Below, piece by piece: positions 10,701-17,825 of a stretch of 39,916 nt of DNA. Below the pieces are notes generated by a model. It searched no databases. It saw only the letters and a list, made by a program, of their open reading frames with translations, and was not told the origin of the DNA. The translations under genes were made by a program, and so were the position numbers. Location of the stretch: contig KV919249.1 in the NCBI GenBank assembly GCA_002049455.2, positions 1 to 39,916 on the forward strand. The letters are read 5' to 3'. Origin of the DNA: Porphyra umbilicalis. Lineage: Eukaryota > Rhodophyta > Bangiophyceae > Bangiales > Bangiaceae. Each line of letters starts with the position of its first letter. The first letter of the stretch is position 1.

Positions 10701-11867
10701 CAAACAGCCCTTGCGGAGCATCTTGATGCGCGCGGCGCGGTCAAAGGCATGCACGAGTAGCAGCTGGTTGCGCCCAAACTCCCTGTAGCCGTCTAGCATC
10801 ACCCGCCGCATGACCTCGGTCTCGGACAGGTACACCGGCCGCTTCTCCGATGGGCCGCCGCGGCCAAAGGGGAAGACCGAGACAAACGCCGCCTCAATGT
10901 CCCCAAACTCACCGTCCCGCATGACGGGGCCCAACCGCCGCACGCGAACCGTCTCTTCAAAGGCGGTGCGCACCCGCTCCTCCTCCGTCCGGTGGTCGCC
11001 TTGCACGACGACAGAGGCGTCACGCACGACCTCCACCTCACAGTCCGCGCCAGACGTGGCGGCTGCCGGGGCGCCCCCCGCAGCCGCCGCGGCGGCCTCC
11101 GCCGTCGCGCCGCCGCCATCGGTGGGCGGGTGTGGGGCGCCTTCATCCTCCTCGTCTGCGTCCAAGAAGAGCCCCTCTGGGACGCCACCGCCCGCCACGT
11201 CGGGCAGCAGGTCGACGGCGGCAGGCTCGACGACTACGCCGGCGTACAGGTGGTTGCTGTCAAGGAGCCAGGCGAGCAGGTCCGACACCCGCCGCCGCCG
11301 CACCGTAAACGTCCTCCGTGCCGCCTCCTGCTGTGCCGTCGTCAGGCGGGAAGAAAACACGACGCGAACAATACCGTCGGCGTCACTGTCGCCCAGGACG
11401 CGAGGGAGCTTGGCGGCGGGCGGCGTCGGCCGGGTGTCAATGAGCAGCGTGTGGGCCCGCAGCGCCGCCTGCCCGCCACCCCGCAAGAAAGTGATAGCAG
11501 CCCGCATTGAGACTGTCGACACGAGATTCAATTCTGTGCTGCTGGTATCCCGAAACGCAGGTGGCAGGCGGCCTATGGCGTTGCCATTGGCCAGCGCCAA
11601 CCGGGGGGGGTTTCCTTTCGGGTTGTGGCGCTCCAAAGAGTCCAAACACATGGCGCAAAATATCAGCGCTCGCTCGACGGTGTCGCTGCGCGTTCCGCCA
11701 GCGGGCGGGCTGACAGCCCCATCACCGTCACGGGCCACCATCGCCGACGACGCCGGCACCGCCGCTACCGTCGCTGGCCCGCCGGCAGGGGTGGCGACCG
11801 GTAACGAGAGAGAGGGGAGCGTCCCTCCCGTCCTAGGCGTCTGCGAGGCCGGGTCACCGGCCTCCAC
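4707..11867 (-). CDS. Helitron-type Rep/PIF1 helicase protein with membrane segments and truncated Ulp1 domain
   Basis: This is a continuous 2386-codon frame. The listed start is a GTG, and the real exon probably begins near 11908 after an AG acceptor. Domains in order: a Cys pair CAMC (71-74) with a DUF6570-like region to about 180; the Helitron N domain (about 550-760) with the HUH motif H671-I-H673 in GSPHIHML; the two-Tyr motif Y940-x3-Y944 (YTVKYVLK); acidic linkers; a PIF1-like helicase from about 1560 with Walker A GGTAGAGKS (K1624), Walker B IIDE (D1694, E1695) and late motifs AYKVQGKT and FTRVR. Two hydrophobic segments follow (about 2150-2170 and 2175-2196), then the first part of a Ulp1 fold (W2338). 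By family knowledge, Rep nicks and joins DNA strands and the helicase unwinds during rolling-circle transposition. TAG at 4707 cuts the protease domain; the membrane pair is unusual. Confidence 0.85.
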   Translation of the reverse strand: MEAGDPASQTPRTGGTLPSLSLPVATPAGGPATVAAVPASSAMVARDGDGAVSPPAGGTRSDTVERALIFCAMCLDSLERHNPKGNPPRLALANGNAIGRLPPAFRDTSSTELNLVSTVSMRAAITFLRGGGQAALRAHTLLIDTRPTPPAAKLPRVLGDSDADGIVRVVFSSRLTTAQQEAARRTFTVRRRRVSDLLAWLLDSNHLYAGVVVEPAAVDLLPDVAGGGVPEGLFLDADEEDEGAPHPPTDGGGATAEAAAAAAGGAPAAATSGADCEVEVVRDASVVVQGDHRTEEERVRTAFEETVRVRRLGPVMRDGEFGDIEAAFVSVFPFGRGGPSEKRPVYLSETEVMRRVMLDGYREFGRNQLLLVHAFDRAARIKMLRKGCLRLQRSPDDVGRVCHVTLEELRAELRRDERRKRRRAAGVADDGGDGSADGGADGGDRCGPWGSKRPRKAPGVGASAVGAAATAPLGANDRTPARACGGADGGSANSGGVTRGGPAVEAPGGTRGGLPLGGEHGPRLGHRHAKRLLRLVWAAASAYDGSNEQRAAYRQETYAMCNHFGLPQVFFTFSPNDIGSATLWYYAGVVGGDIVTSFNVGHLLSKSERFRTLARDPVAGARFFRRLTDIVVDTLIGWCSARGRPLARGGAFGRCKGFYGAIEAQARGSPHIHMLIWLFGHAPSAKEFTKLLRNDDRFRQNWWAWAEDLVHADLPTSTETLTCPKCSSPVAAVPVTAAFRGVQPRAAMPPVVAACVRASCDGTLTSMAALHQQQHKAVGFPIGGSNASAMSRCGGAVTSRGIHSDEEAPDGGDGASKALFDGDAVDEMMATPNLPNWDGVSGHAHHGEVYESALSMATQMHSHRHSVSCFKRTRSGKPRECRYGFPREPREEAEIDGEGGFLVRRPVGCEYINPHNRLVLVTLRCNTDLRILQANDVVLYTVKYVLKPMADDERDAILMLNRFQRVVNAEQTDPPRTVLRTATRRVCALAYAATERQEMPATLAAIYLLYKEGRITSHTFVPLLMPQLLAFHEGDLAALTVTPTRGKHGGVPNGGVPRHPGRGAQAAAADVDAGAEGADGDAAGDSPRTIAAAVGEEVVPADVDGDGGDGDGNGDEDGDDDTPRRFVLMSQTLDYRLRPIGLSHLSPYEMYEKYEKRSISSPARAAASTGNLWGGSGEVGVDDDADVDGRGPVSCRTARRFLHDHPQRETHELVRCDPPRVPRVVGPRLPDRDVLADNQEAQELYGAFALIVFTPWRSRDDLRSHADASWWEAYEASVLPPYAVAKLGTFQAWHDGGDKKRRVPPAADVEGANDGAPRDAAVDSGVGGFGGSSDEEGGGLDGGISIDPEAALGADVDNGDGVGGAPLDFVAGLAIDDGGAEMLPRRGLVCMRAESRGLVNAVAHVHTGGTAAICGVAAASDAPLKAIDGDGFAEPLLERVAAAARGAIVSGGGPSAKELDAALQAACEARRTCEGDAMRVAAAPDGTEGEGAPFNANPLPEVTVERLDALQEDAEGLLRGGTEVAAATRADAAGLTPRSSPPPGLSVAVVAEVFTLNTEQRRAFGQCAKTLAAQWAKGLRALAEVDTGLAPAPAGRRGVADVVDDTPADGQLLMYLGGTAGAGKSRVIDAVRFFALSWARARSVVCAAPTGVAAANIDGSTIHSLLKLALREKQKKVTVSLVRFFIGVVLVIIDELSMISADFLALIEKRLRQVGEPDVIFGGRSVVLCGDLKQLPPVVSTPLWTAGSPPKAGNAAEDERHLRRLRGVQVWRCFQTVILLQRNVRQGADPVFAALCNRMRDGLMTPADVNTINTNCVVSRETPPGLSAADVDLFCPIIVGTNAARVQVTKSILRRCARQLPMTDKPVRHYPSVRLVKGEPPGVDRRALAAAMEALPPSRTAKRDMVLETFDGALLMVDYNVGTEAGVANGSLVRLLCVQYPAGTTFSDVVVAGGGVMRVPSKDAEVLYVLPLEQSREWKRLRGIPPWLPDETVPIIRKEARFRVTVDALSVPVAAFQFPVTPAFAMTAYKVQGKTTDCIFLLEWSSYFAWCVAFVVFTRVRQMCKLFLAEPLTWETAEGFKPPPELMAELARLRTLATAAATGEGNAGGSAAQVPEDSAQAAAAATGGATREDGGARRRPRVSSPSSSRVVMGAALAVAVVVSTVGTNAASDRNFGLLAALGVANACFWVALFLSGHPRARHSDPTDVVARMLGGGSTTAGGPLQRQGVSAAPSVPAAATAGAAAAGEATAADSVEWPAPAADGAHFFATPLLAAAVVDADVALSPVTLAGRALVAAGLAVGAAGAQGSGEEDELLVVGPGNERITRHVLRRFQPGNWLADENINGILSMLQRRNDADLAVGRAVPVCFFLNSFFFDTLMGGTRRR
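5277..5420 (-). other. Two predicted transmembrane segments in the Rep/helicase protein
   Basis: Codons about 2150-2170 (VVMGAALAVAVVV and onward) and 2175-2196 (FGLLAALGVANACFWVALFL) are two uncharged hydrophobic stretches. They are separated by a short SDRN turn and lie between the helicase and the Ulp1 region. A third weaker Ala/Val/Gly stretch occurs near 4960-4990. This is read from sequence; no prediction program was run. Confidence 0.6.
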
Positions 11868-11908
11868 AGCGTGGTCTGAGAGGGAGCTCGCCGAGCTCAG
11901 CGCGTCCG

Positions 11909-12262
11909 CTGTAGCATATCTCTGCTACCAATTGGCAATTAGCCACGGGTAGCCCCCTTGACTGGCCGAATCCACGGATGTGTGCGACTCGGCTTGTGGC
12001 ACGCCCTTTGGGGGGTTACTTCCGCATTGTTTACTTTTTATTGCTTGTTTGCTTGCCTGTCTTATCTGTCTGCCGGCACTCATTACGATCGCTTGATCGG
12101 ATGGTCGATCGACCAGTGCCGTTGTTTGTATTAAACCACCATGGGTCCGGGGTCGCCGTCGTGGGCACCACCCGGCTCCCCATCGGATGCCCTCCAACAA
12201 AAGGTCTTCTTCCTCGCCGCGACGGCGATAGAACTCGCTTTATTGCTTGGCTACGGTCGGTC
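11909..12262 (-). other. Probable intron/linker between the Helitron exons
   Basis: On the minus strand the N-terminal frame stops at 12263 and the Rep/helicase frame has a stop at 11925-11927. A good acceptor (pyrimidine-poor but ending CTACAG) falls at 11909, just inside the Rep/helicase frame. Donor candidates sit near 12345 (G/GTGTTG) or 12290-12310, none strong. The exon phase for the 12345 donor is compatible. Confidence 0.4.
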
Positions 12263-13156
12263 TCAGTACACTGGTAATCGAACTAACGTTATTAATACCA
12301 CATCCGCCCCCGTGTCCGCAGATGTCAGTTCGTCGTCCTCCCCAACACCCAGGCCAACGACGCCCAGGGGCGACAGCAGCATGGAGCGGCTCTCTGGGAA
12401 AATCCTAGAGAGGTCGTACTGTGCCACAAGTTCGGGCGGCAAATCGTCGGCCGGCTTGAGGCGCTGCGCCATCGAGACGACTGGCCAAGCCCGCGGTGGC
12501 AGCGGGACCGTCCTGGCGACAGGTGTGAGCAGCTGGCACACCCCGCAGACGGCCTCCCCCATCCCCTCCCAGCCGAGCCGCTGTTGACACTCCGAGTAGA
12601 TGGCGTCTGCACGCTCTGCGGCGAGCGGATGAACAACATGCTCAGCGTCGAGCCGCTCGCCTTCGTCCGCATCGAGGAGCTCCGCCTCTGCCGCAAGGCG
12701 CACGCTCTCGCGGCGGCAGCGCTGCATTTCGACTCGGACCTCCTTGCGCTCCGCCTCGTCGGCTTGCTCGGCCGCCGACGCCGCTGCCTGCCCGGCAGCA
12801 GCGGCGGCCTTGCGACCCTGGTACTCGGCCTGCTTCTGAGCCTGCGTCTTGTTTCTGTGCCGCTCCCGCGCCCGCGCCCGCGCGGCGTCGAGTTCAGCCT
12901 CGGACATGGCCGCCCGGCGGCGCACATAGGCTTCGTGCGCCCTCGCCGCGTCGGCAGCAACGACCTCTGGCGGCCGCGCCCTCCGTCGCTCTCTCGCTTG
13001 CTCCCTCCGTAACTCCGCACCCGAGAGTCGGGGCGGCACCTCGTTGCCCGTCGACCCCCCGACGCGTTCATCCGCTACAGGCGCGGGGGGCTCCTCGTCA
13101 TCATCTGACGACGAGGGGGACTCCTTGTACTCGTCGCTCTCGTCGCCCATGCTCAT
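12263..13156 (-). CDS. N-terminal exon of the Helitron-type protein
   Basis: The frame starts at ATG 13156 (MSMGDES); it is open further upstream to 13309, but only from a TTG. It opens with an acidic Ser/Asp/Glu stretch, then Arg/Ala-rich helical repeats (RRRAAMSEAELDAAR-type) typical of Helitron N-termini. A Cys pair CGVC follows (C204, C207), and then LLSPLGVVG, which in the family directly precedes the CxxC-LaLaNG region. That region is found at the start of the downstream frame (CAMC, LALANGNAIG). The two frames therefore belong to one protein, separated by an intron. Residues after about 275 (LTSADTGADVV and on) are probably intronic. Role by family: DNA or protein binding ahead of Rep; not demonstrated. 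Confidence 0.7.
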   Translation of the reverse strand: MSMGDESDEYKESPSSSDDDEEPPAPVADERVGGSTGNEVPPRLSGAELRREQARERRRARPPEVVAADAARAHEAYVRRRAAMSEAELDAARARARERHRNKTQAQKQAEYQGRKAAAAAGQAAASAAEQADEAERKEVRVEMQRCRRESVRLAAEAELLDADEGERLDAEHVVHPLAAERADAIYSECQQRLGWEGMGEAVCGVCQLLTPVARTVPLPPRAWPVVSMAQRLKPADDLPPELVAQYDLSRIFPESRSMLLSPLGVVGLGVGEDDELTSADTGADVVLITLVRLPVY

Positions 13157-13480
13157 AGTCAGCGCGAAGAATGTCACGAGATCGCCAGCAGGCACAAGGG
13201 GGGCGGGCACCACCGCAGGGCTTCCGTTCAGTGGCAGTAAAATGGCAGCTAGGCGTGACACCGCCAGCGGAGCCGCCAAAAAGGTGTGCACAGGATCCAG
13301 AAGGTACAAAGCGGCTCGTCAGCTACTGTATGATAACTGTTCATCCGTCGCTACGGGATACAGAAAAAGAAAAAGAATGCACGCACAATGCGTTGCATCT
13401 TCGTCCCTCCCCGCGCGTCGCCCCCCCCCCCAGATACTCACCGCGGACCTCCCCTTCAGCACGTACGTGGAGCAAGAGCG
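13157..13480. other. Region upstream of the Helitron-type gene
   Basis: No gene is supported. It should hold the promoter and 5' end of the minus-strand element. I see no clear TATA box. An A/G-rich stretch lies at 13360-13375 and a run of ten C's around 13424-13433. Confidence 0.3.
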
Positions 13481-14360
13481 AGCAGCCCAAAGGAGTGCCA
13501 CCAGCTGCCACCTTCCCGCTCGGCCACCTCCCGGTTGCCAGCGGGCCGAGTTGACGGACGCCCCGCACCACGGGCACCCGCGGTGGGGCGGACCAGAGAG
13601 AGTGGCACAGCGGGTGCGGTGCATCGTGGGGCCCTTGTACTAAGGATTCCCGCCCTCTCCCCCCGCTCCGTTGCCCCATGGCCAAAACTACACGCCGCGT
13701 GGCGTCAGCGGTGGCAGCTGGTCGCGGCGGCCTGCGCGCGCCGCAGGTTTGTCCTGCGTGCTGTGCCCCTCTGGCGGCGGGGAACCACAGAGGCTCTGAG
13801 TGATGCGGCCGTACGGTCGTGCCGAGCCGACTGGCCCCCCCCCCCCGCCAGGCGATGCATTTTCGAAGGTGTTCAAAATGATGCATTTTTATTGGTTGAT
13901 CCAGCGAATCTCGTGGTTCACTCCCGACTCCAGCGCGCCTGTTTACTGTGCTGTGCAGCGGGCCTCGCCGGTCGGGCCCCCACGTCATGGACGCCGCGAA
14001 CCGCTGGCACCCGCGGTGGGGCGGCCCGGACAGAGTGGCACGGCGGGCCCGGTGCTTCATCGGGCCCTTGCACACTAAGACGCCCGCCCTTCCCCGCCGT
14101 CCCGTTGCGCCACTGGTCGCGGCGGCCTCCGCGCGCCGCAGATCTGCCCCTCGTGCTGTCAATATGGCGGCGGGGTGCCACAGAGCCTGCGGCGGGGCTG
14201 TGCGTGATCCGGCCCCGCGGTCGAGCCGACTGCCCCCCCCCCCCGCCGCTGGGCGATGCATGTTTCGCGGGTGTTCAGAATGATGCATTTTTATTGGTTG
14301 ATCCAGCAAATCCCGTGGGTCACTCCCGACTCCAGCGCGCCTGTTTCGTGTACCGTGAGA
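13480..14360 (+). repeat. Diverged tandem duplication, about 400-434 bp per unit
   Basis: Unit A (about 13520-13955) and unit B (about 13956-14355) share ordered blocks. GGCACCCGCGGTGGGGCGG is at about 13574 and 14006. GTCGCGGCGGCCT plus CGCGCCGCAG follows. A C-run before GATGCAT comes next, then ATGATGCATTTTTATTGGTT (about 13877 and 14279) and CTCCCGACTCCAGCGCGCC. Differences are many, so the duplication is old. The block GGATGCATTTTTATTGG recurs at about 18382. A long frame crosses both units but has no domain there. Confidence 0.75.
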
Positions 14361-14674
14361 GGGGTCTCGCCGATCGGGCCCCCACGCGTCGCGCGCACTC
14401 GCCTGCAGGCGCTGGCTCTGAGCGTCTTCTCACTCACCCCAGCGCCCGGCTGCCTCTGCCCCCGCTTGCTCAAAGGCGCTACTGTGGGCCCCAGGAGAGC
14501 TTCCTTGCTCTCACTGAGGGCTCGGCCACCGCCGTCACCGTCGCCGTCGCCGTCGTCTGGCCGCTTCGCCACGGCGACGGCGTCAGCGCCCCCCCCGCCC
14601 CCCCCCCCACCAGTGGCCCGTGCCGCTTCTCTTGGGCCTTCTCCATCTACTGCATCACCCCCACACGGGCGGCC

Positions 14675-15502
14675 ATGTCGCGGCGACCCGAGATGCCCTA
14701 CAACGACTGGCTGGTGCTGGCGTCGGACGGCGTCGGGCCGACGCCGGCGGAGCCCCGCCCAGTCGCCTTCCACCGCGAGCTCCGCCTGCCGCCCGCCGAG
14801 CGGTACCCTGTAATGCTCTGCGAGGACCGCATGGCGGTGCGACGCGCGACGCAGGCGTTGAATTGGGAACTGGACTGGCACAGCAACGTTGCCATAGACG
14901 TGGCCTGGTGGGCACCGCTTGAGGGGTCAACCCCATACGGTCTCCTCTGGTCGCACGTAGTGCTTGCCACGCCCTCTCGCGCGTGCATCATCACGGACAA
15001 CGCCGCGGACATCCTCGAGATTGTAGCGCTCGCGGAGTTGTTGGCGAGCCTGCATGACGCGCCCGTCGCTTGCGGCGCGCGCCAGATACGGGACCGCCTC
15101 GCGCAGTACGGGTGGGCCGACAACCAGCCGACGGACTTGGCCGTGCTGGCCGCCGACGCAGGGCGCCCTGTACGCCCGTGGGGCGGGGTGGAGGATGTGC
15201 TCCGCGTGGCGCGGGGGAGGTGGACGGACGACGGTGGGGATTCGCGGATGGCGGGCACCCCATACGCGGCTGGGGTGCCCCGCTACCGCCTCACGGAGGC
15301 GCAGCAGACGCTGCTGGCCACCCGCGCGTACGCGCTGGTGCGACTGGCCTACAAGGCCGGGGCCTCCTCGGGCACCCGCTGGCCGCGCTGGTGGACGTCC
15401 CGTACGCGGGACGGCTACGTGTCGGACGTGGAAGACAACGCCAAGCTGCTGGCGGCAGACCACAAGGCGGAACCGATGCGGCTGGATGGGGAGGGTTTCT
15501 GA
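14675..15502 (+). CDS. Putative RNase D/WRN-type 3'-5' exonuclease-like protein
   Basis: The 275-residue frame from ATG 14675 has a good start context (GCGGCCATGTCG). The same frame is open upstream to 13388 through a repeat, but the recognisable part starts here. The order of blocks resembles DnaQ-fold exonucleases: NVAIDVAWW (usual DxE strand), WSHVVLATPSRACIITD (usual Q-Lat-strand), LLASLHDAPVACGARQIRDRL (usual lL-d--v-KvG-----D--L), TDLAVLAA, and LTEAQQTLLATRAYALVRLAY (usual LT--Q--YAA-DAYA). Exo I lacks the Glu (D-V-A), and the Asp expected in the last block is Arg. If the match is right, catalysis is doubtful. A foldback element lies 250 bp downstream. Alternative: an unrelated hypothetical protein. 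Confidence 0.45.
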   Translation: MSRRPEMPYNDWLVLASDGVGPTPAEPRPVAFHRELRLPPAERYPVMLCEDRMAVRRATQALNWELDWHSNVAIDVAWWAPLEGSTPYGLLWSHVVLATPSRACIITDNAADILEIVALAELLASLHDAPVACGARQIRDRLAQYGWADNQPTDLAVLAADAGRPVRPWGGVEDVLRVARGRWTDDGGDSRMAGTPYAAGVPRYRLTEAQQTLLATRAYALVRLAYKAGASSGTRWPRWWTSRTRDGYVSDVEDNAKLLAADHKAEPMRLDGEGF

Positions 15503-15754
15503 TTCTTGTTGTCGGTGAGTGACGCGGAGCCTTGTAGCGCCCGGGAGGGAAGAGCCATACGGCCACAGAGTTGCTAAAAAACGTACACGTCCAACCACCC
15601 TTACAGCCTCTTCCCCCGTCCCCTCCACCTGTATAATGACGACATGCATCGCACCAGCGGCGGACGACCCCCCGATGCGCTCAGTGAGGCAACCCACAAG
15701 TGGTTCGACGTGCCGACGCGGCTCGGCCGCTCGCGCTACAACCACAGAGGCATA

Positions 15755-15889
15755 CAGCCGTTCTCCCAAAAATCCCTCACTCCAACAGTTGCAGAAAAGT
15801 TCCAAATCGGCCTCTATGACCCCGTAATAAGGGCCGATTTGGAACACTTTTGGAACAATCGCAGTGAGGGAATTTTGAGAGTACGGCTG
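15755..15889. mobile_element. Foldback MITE, copy 2
   Basis: This 135-bp near-palindrome has ends CAGCCGTTCTCCCAAAA and, reading back from the right, CAGCCGTACTCTCAAAA, flanked by TA (15753-15754 and 15890-15891). The internal arms share TTCCAAATCGGCC with copies at 3132 and 18218. It is the most complete copy, with both TA duplications clean. Confidence 0.85.
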
Positions 15890-16085
15890 TAAAACTGGCG
15901 CTACACAATGCGTTCAAAGCCAACAACAACCCGTACAGGTACACCCCCACCATGCCTCTCTGGCACCACATGCATGGTCTCGACCAAAGCTCACGCAACG
16001 CGCCTGCCGCCCTCGCCCCTCGCCACCATCAGCAGCGGAGGCGCTTTCCAAACCACACCTCCCGCGCTACCGCCACTGCTACCCC

Positions 16086-16166
16086 TCAGCACCGGTGACG
16101 GTTGAAGTCCTGCGCCGTGTCGAACATCACCTTGCACTTGCGACATACAAACACAGCCAAGGCCCC
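16086..16166 (-). other. Possible third zinc finger in a different frame (terminal exon?)
   Basis: On the minus strand the frame from 16166 to TGA 16086 reads CRKCKVMFDTAQDFNRHRC, a Cys2-His-Cys finger-like pattern resembling the two fingers of the gene upstream. The sequence just before it, CCCGCAG/GGG, is a plausible splice acceptor. No phase-matched donor was found at the end of the main frame, so an intron, a frameshift or chance are all possible. Confidence 0.35.
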
Positions 16167-16268
16167 TGCGGGCACGCGCGTCCACACCGCGTCATCACCG
16201 AGCGCCGGCGACTCGCGCCGCCCTCCGCCGCCACATGCGCCGCCACCCCCACCATGCCCTCGTCCGCT

Positions 16269-17237
16269 TTAGGCGCCGGCACCACTGGAAGGACCCGCTG
16301 GCCCCCCGGTAGGGTCCTTCGACTTGTCGCGGCGGCGCTTGGTGAGCCGCCCCTCGCCGCCGCGGCCGACGGCACCACGGCTGCCGTCCGGGCTGCAGCT
16401 GCGGCGGCGGCCGCTTGGCCCGCCGCCGCCACCGCCGCCGCGGCCGCCATCATGCCGACCGCCGTCCGCGCCGATGCTCTGGTACACGCGCGCACTTGGC
16501 CCGCCGGCACCGCTACCCCAATCACCACGACGCCCCCAGCCGCCGCCCTCGCCGCCGGCGCCACCCCCACCCCCACCCCCACCCCAAACGCCACGGTGGC
16601 CGCTGTCACACCCACCACCACCACCACCGCCACTAGCGGGGCCCTTGCCACGCCCGAGGCCGTTAGGATCGCCACGCTTGACGGCAGCGACATGTCGCGC
16701 ACCGCGACGTCCGCCGCCGCCGTAAGATTTTCCGTCGCCGCCGGCGCTGCGGCTGCGGCTGCGGCTGCGGCTGCTCGTGCTGCTAACACTGCTGCTGCTG
16801 CTGCTACCACTGCTGCTGCCACCTGCGGGATCCGCGGCCTCTGCCTCCGCCGGCAGCCCCGCGTACTGGGCCATGTTCTTCCCATCTTGCCGCGCCACTT
16901 CCAGCGCCGTCCGCAGCGCCGCGGCGGCCAGCGCCACCTGCCTGCCCCCACGGTTCTCCACCAGCGTCGCCACCGTCCGACGATGGGACTTTCCAGCCGA
17001 GTGCGCCAGCAGGCTTATCGCTGCGTCGTTGCCCTTGCGGCAGATGGCGCAAAACCAGCGCGGCACCGGGGCGGCGGCGGCCCCGTTTGCCCGGCGATGC
17101 TGCTCAAACTCAGCAAAGATCTTCGAACGCGCGTGCGCCTTCCCGGAGTTGTGCTCGTCGAGGTTGTTCAACCCGACAAAGATGTGGCAGATCCTGCACC
17201 ACACCTGCCCGGGAGGCGCGGGCGGTGTGTGCGACAT
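16269..17237 (-). CDS. U1-type zinc-finger protein with RS and Gly-rich regions
   Basis: The 322-residue frame starts at ATG 17237 (MSHTPPAPP). Two C2H2 fingers of the U1/matrin spacing are visible: C14-x2-C17-x11-H29-x5-H35 and C63-x2-C66-x12-H79-x5-H85, both with SGK/AGK before the last His. A helical stretch is followed by a Ser run and an RSRSRSRS block (about residues 165-190), then long Gly/Arg-rich and RGGDWG-like stretches and a basic tail (KRRRDKSKD). U1-type fingers bind RNA or double-stranded RNA, and RS/RGG regions are typical of pre-mRNA splicing factors. A nuclear RNA-binding role is therefore inferred, with no ortholog named. The frame is open further upstream through the 47-bp repeat, which I exclude. 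It may be a host gene between transposons. Confidence 0.6.
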   Translation of the reverse strand: MSHTPPAPPGQVWCRICHIFVGLNNLDEHNSGKAHARSKIFAEFEQHRRANGAAAAPVPRWFCAICRKGNDAAISLLAHSAGKSHRRTVATLVENRGGRQVALAAAALRTALEVARQDGKNMAQYAGLPAEAEAADPAGGSSSGSSSSSSVSSTSSRSRSRSRSAGGDGKSYGGGGRRGARHVAAVKRGDPNGLGRGKGPASGGGGGGGCDSGHRGVWGGGGGGGGAGGEGGGWGRRGDWGSGAGGPSARVYQSIGADGGRHDGGRGGGGGGGPSGRRRSCSPDGSRGAVGRGGEGRLTKRRRDKSKDPTGGPAGPSSGAGA

Positions 17238-17302
17238 GGCCGCCGCGCCCGCCCCGACGGCGGTGGGAGGAGGTCGTCGAGCGCGCGCCTCGCGCTCGCC
17301 AA

Positions 17303-17825
17303 GACGCCGAGGGGGGAGCGCGAGGACGCGCACGCCGCGCGACCACCCAGACGCCGAGGGGGGAGCGCGAGGACGCGCACGCCGCGCGACCACCCAGACG
17401 CCGAGGGGGGAGCGCGAGGGAGCGCACGCCGCGCAACAGCCCAGACGCCGAGGGGGGAGCGCGAGGGAGCGCACGCCGCGCGACCACAGCAACGCCGAGG
17501 GGGGAGCGCGAGGGAGCGCACGCCGCGCGAGCACAGCAACGCCGAGGGGGGAGCGCGAGGACGCGCACGCCGCGCGACCACCCAGACGCCGAGGGGGGAG
17601 CGCGAGGGAGCGCACGCCGTGCGACCACCCAGACGCCGAGGGGGGAGCGCGAGGGAGCGCACGCCGCGCGACCACCCAGACGCCCAGGGGGGAGCGCGAG
17701 GGAGCTCACGCCGCGCAACCACAGCGACGCCGAGGGGGGAGCGCGAGGACGCGCACGCCGCGCGACCACAGCAGCGCCGAGGACGGGGCGCGAGGAAGCG
17801 CACGCCGCGGGACCGCACAGACGCG
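17303..17825. repeat. 47-bp tandem repeat (about 11 copies)
   Basis: The word GACGCCGAGGGGGGAGCGCGAGG starts at 17303, 17350, 17397 and so on, with a 47-bp period to about 17825. Units alternate ACGCGCACG or GAGCGCACG, and ACCACCCA or ACCACAGCA. The last two units decay. Because 47 is not a multiple of three, the array cycles through all frames and still contains no stop on either strand. It lies just upstream of the zinc-finger gene start (17237), so it could be in its promoter or 5' UTR. Confidence 0.9.

Larger units (their letters stand above)
4269..13156 (-). mobile_element. Helitron-type element (coding span only)
   Basis: The span covers an N-terminal exon (13156-12263), a probable intron region, a 7.2-kb exon encoding Rep and helicase, and a C-terminal protease segment. 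HUH and two-Tyr motifs plus a PIF1-like helicase in one polypeptide define eukaryotic Helitrons. The element ends (5' TC, 3' hairpin with CTRR) were not identified, so the true boundaries are unknown and lie outside this span. Confidence 0.75.

Noticed and set aside
4707..11867. A large DNA virus origin for the Rep/helicase protein
   Set aside because: The HUH plus two-Tyr Rep domain followed by PIF1-like helicase and a DUF6570-like N-terminus is specific to Helitrons; no capsid or packaging gene is present.
10183..11952. Plus-strand frames of up to 380 codons opposite the Rep/helicase gene
   Set aside because: Antisense shadows of a gene with confirmed motifs; no domain of their own.
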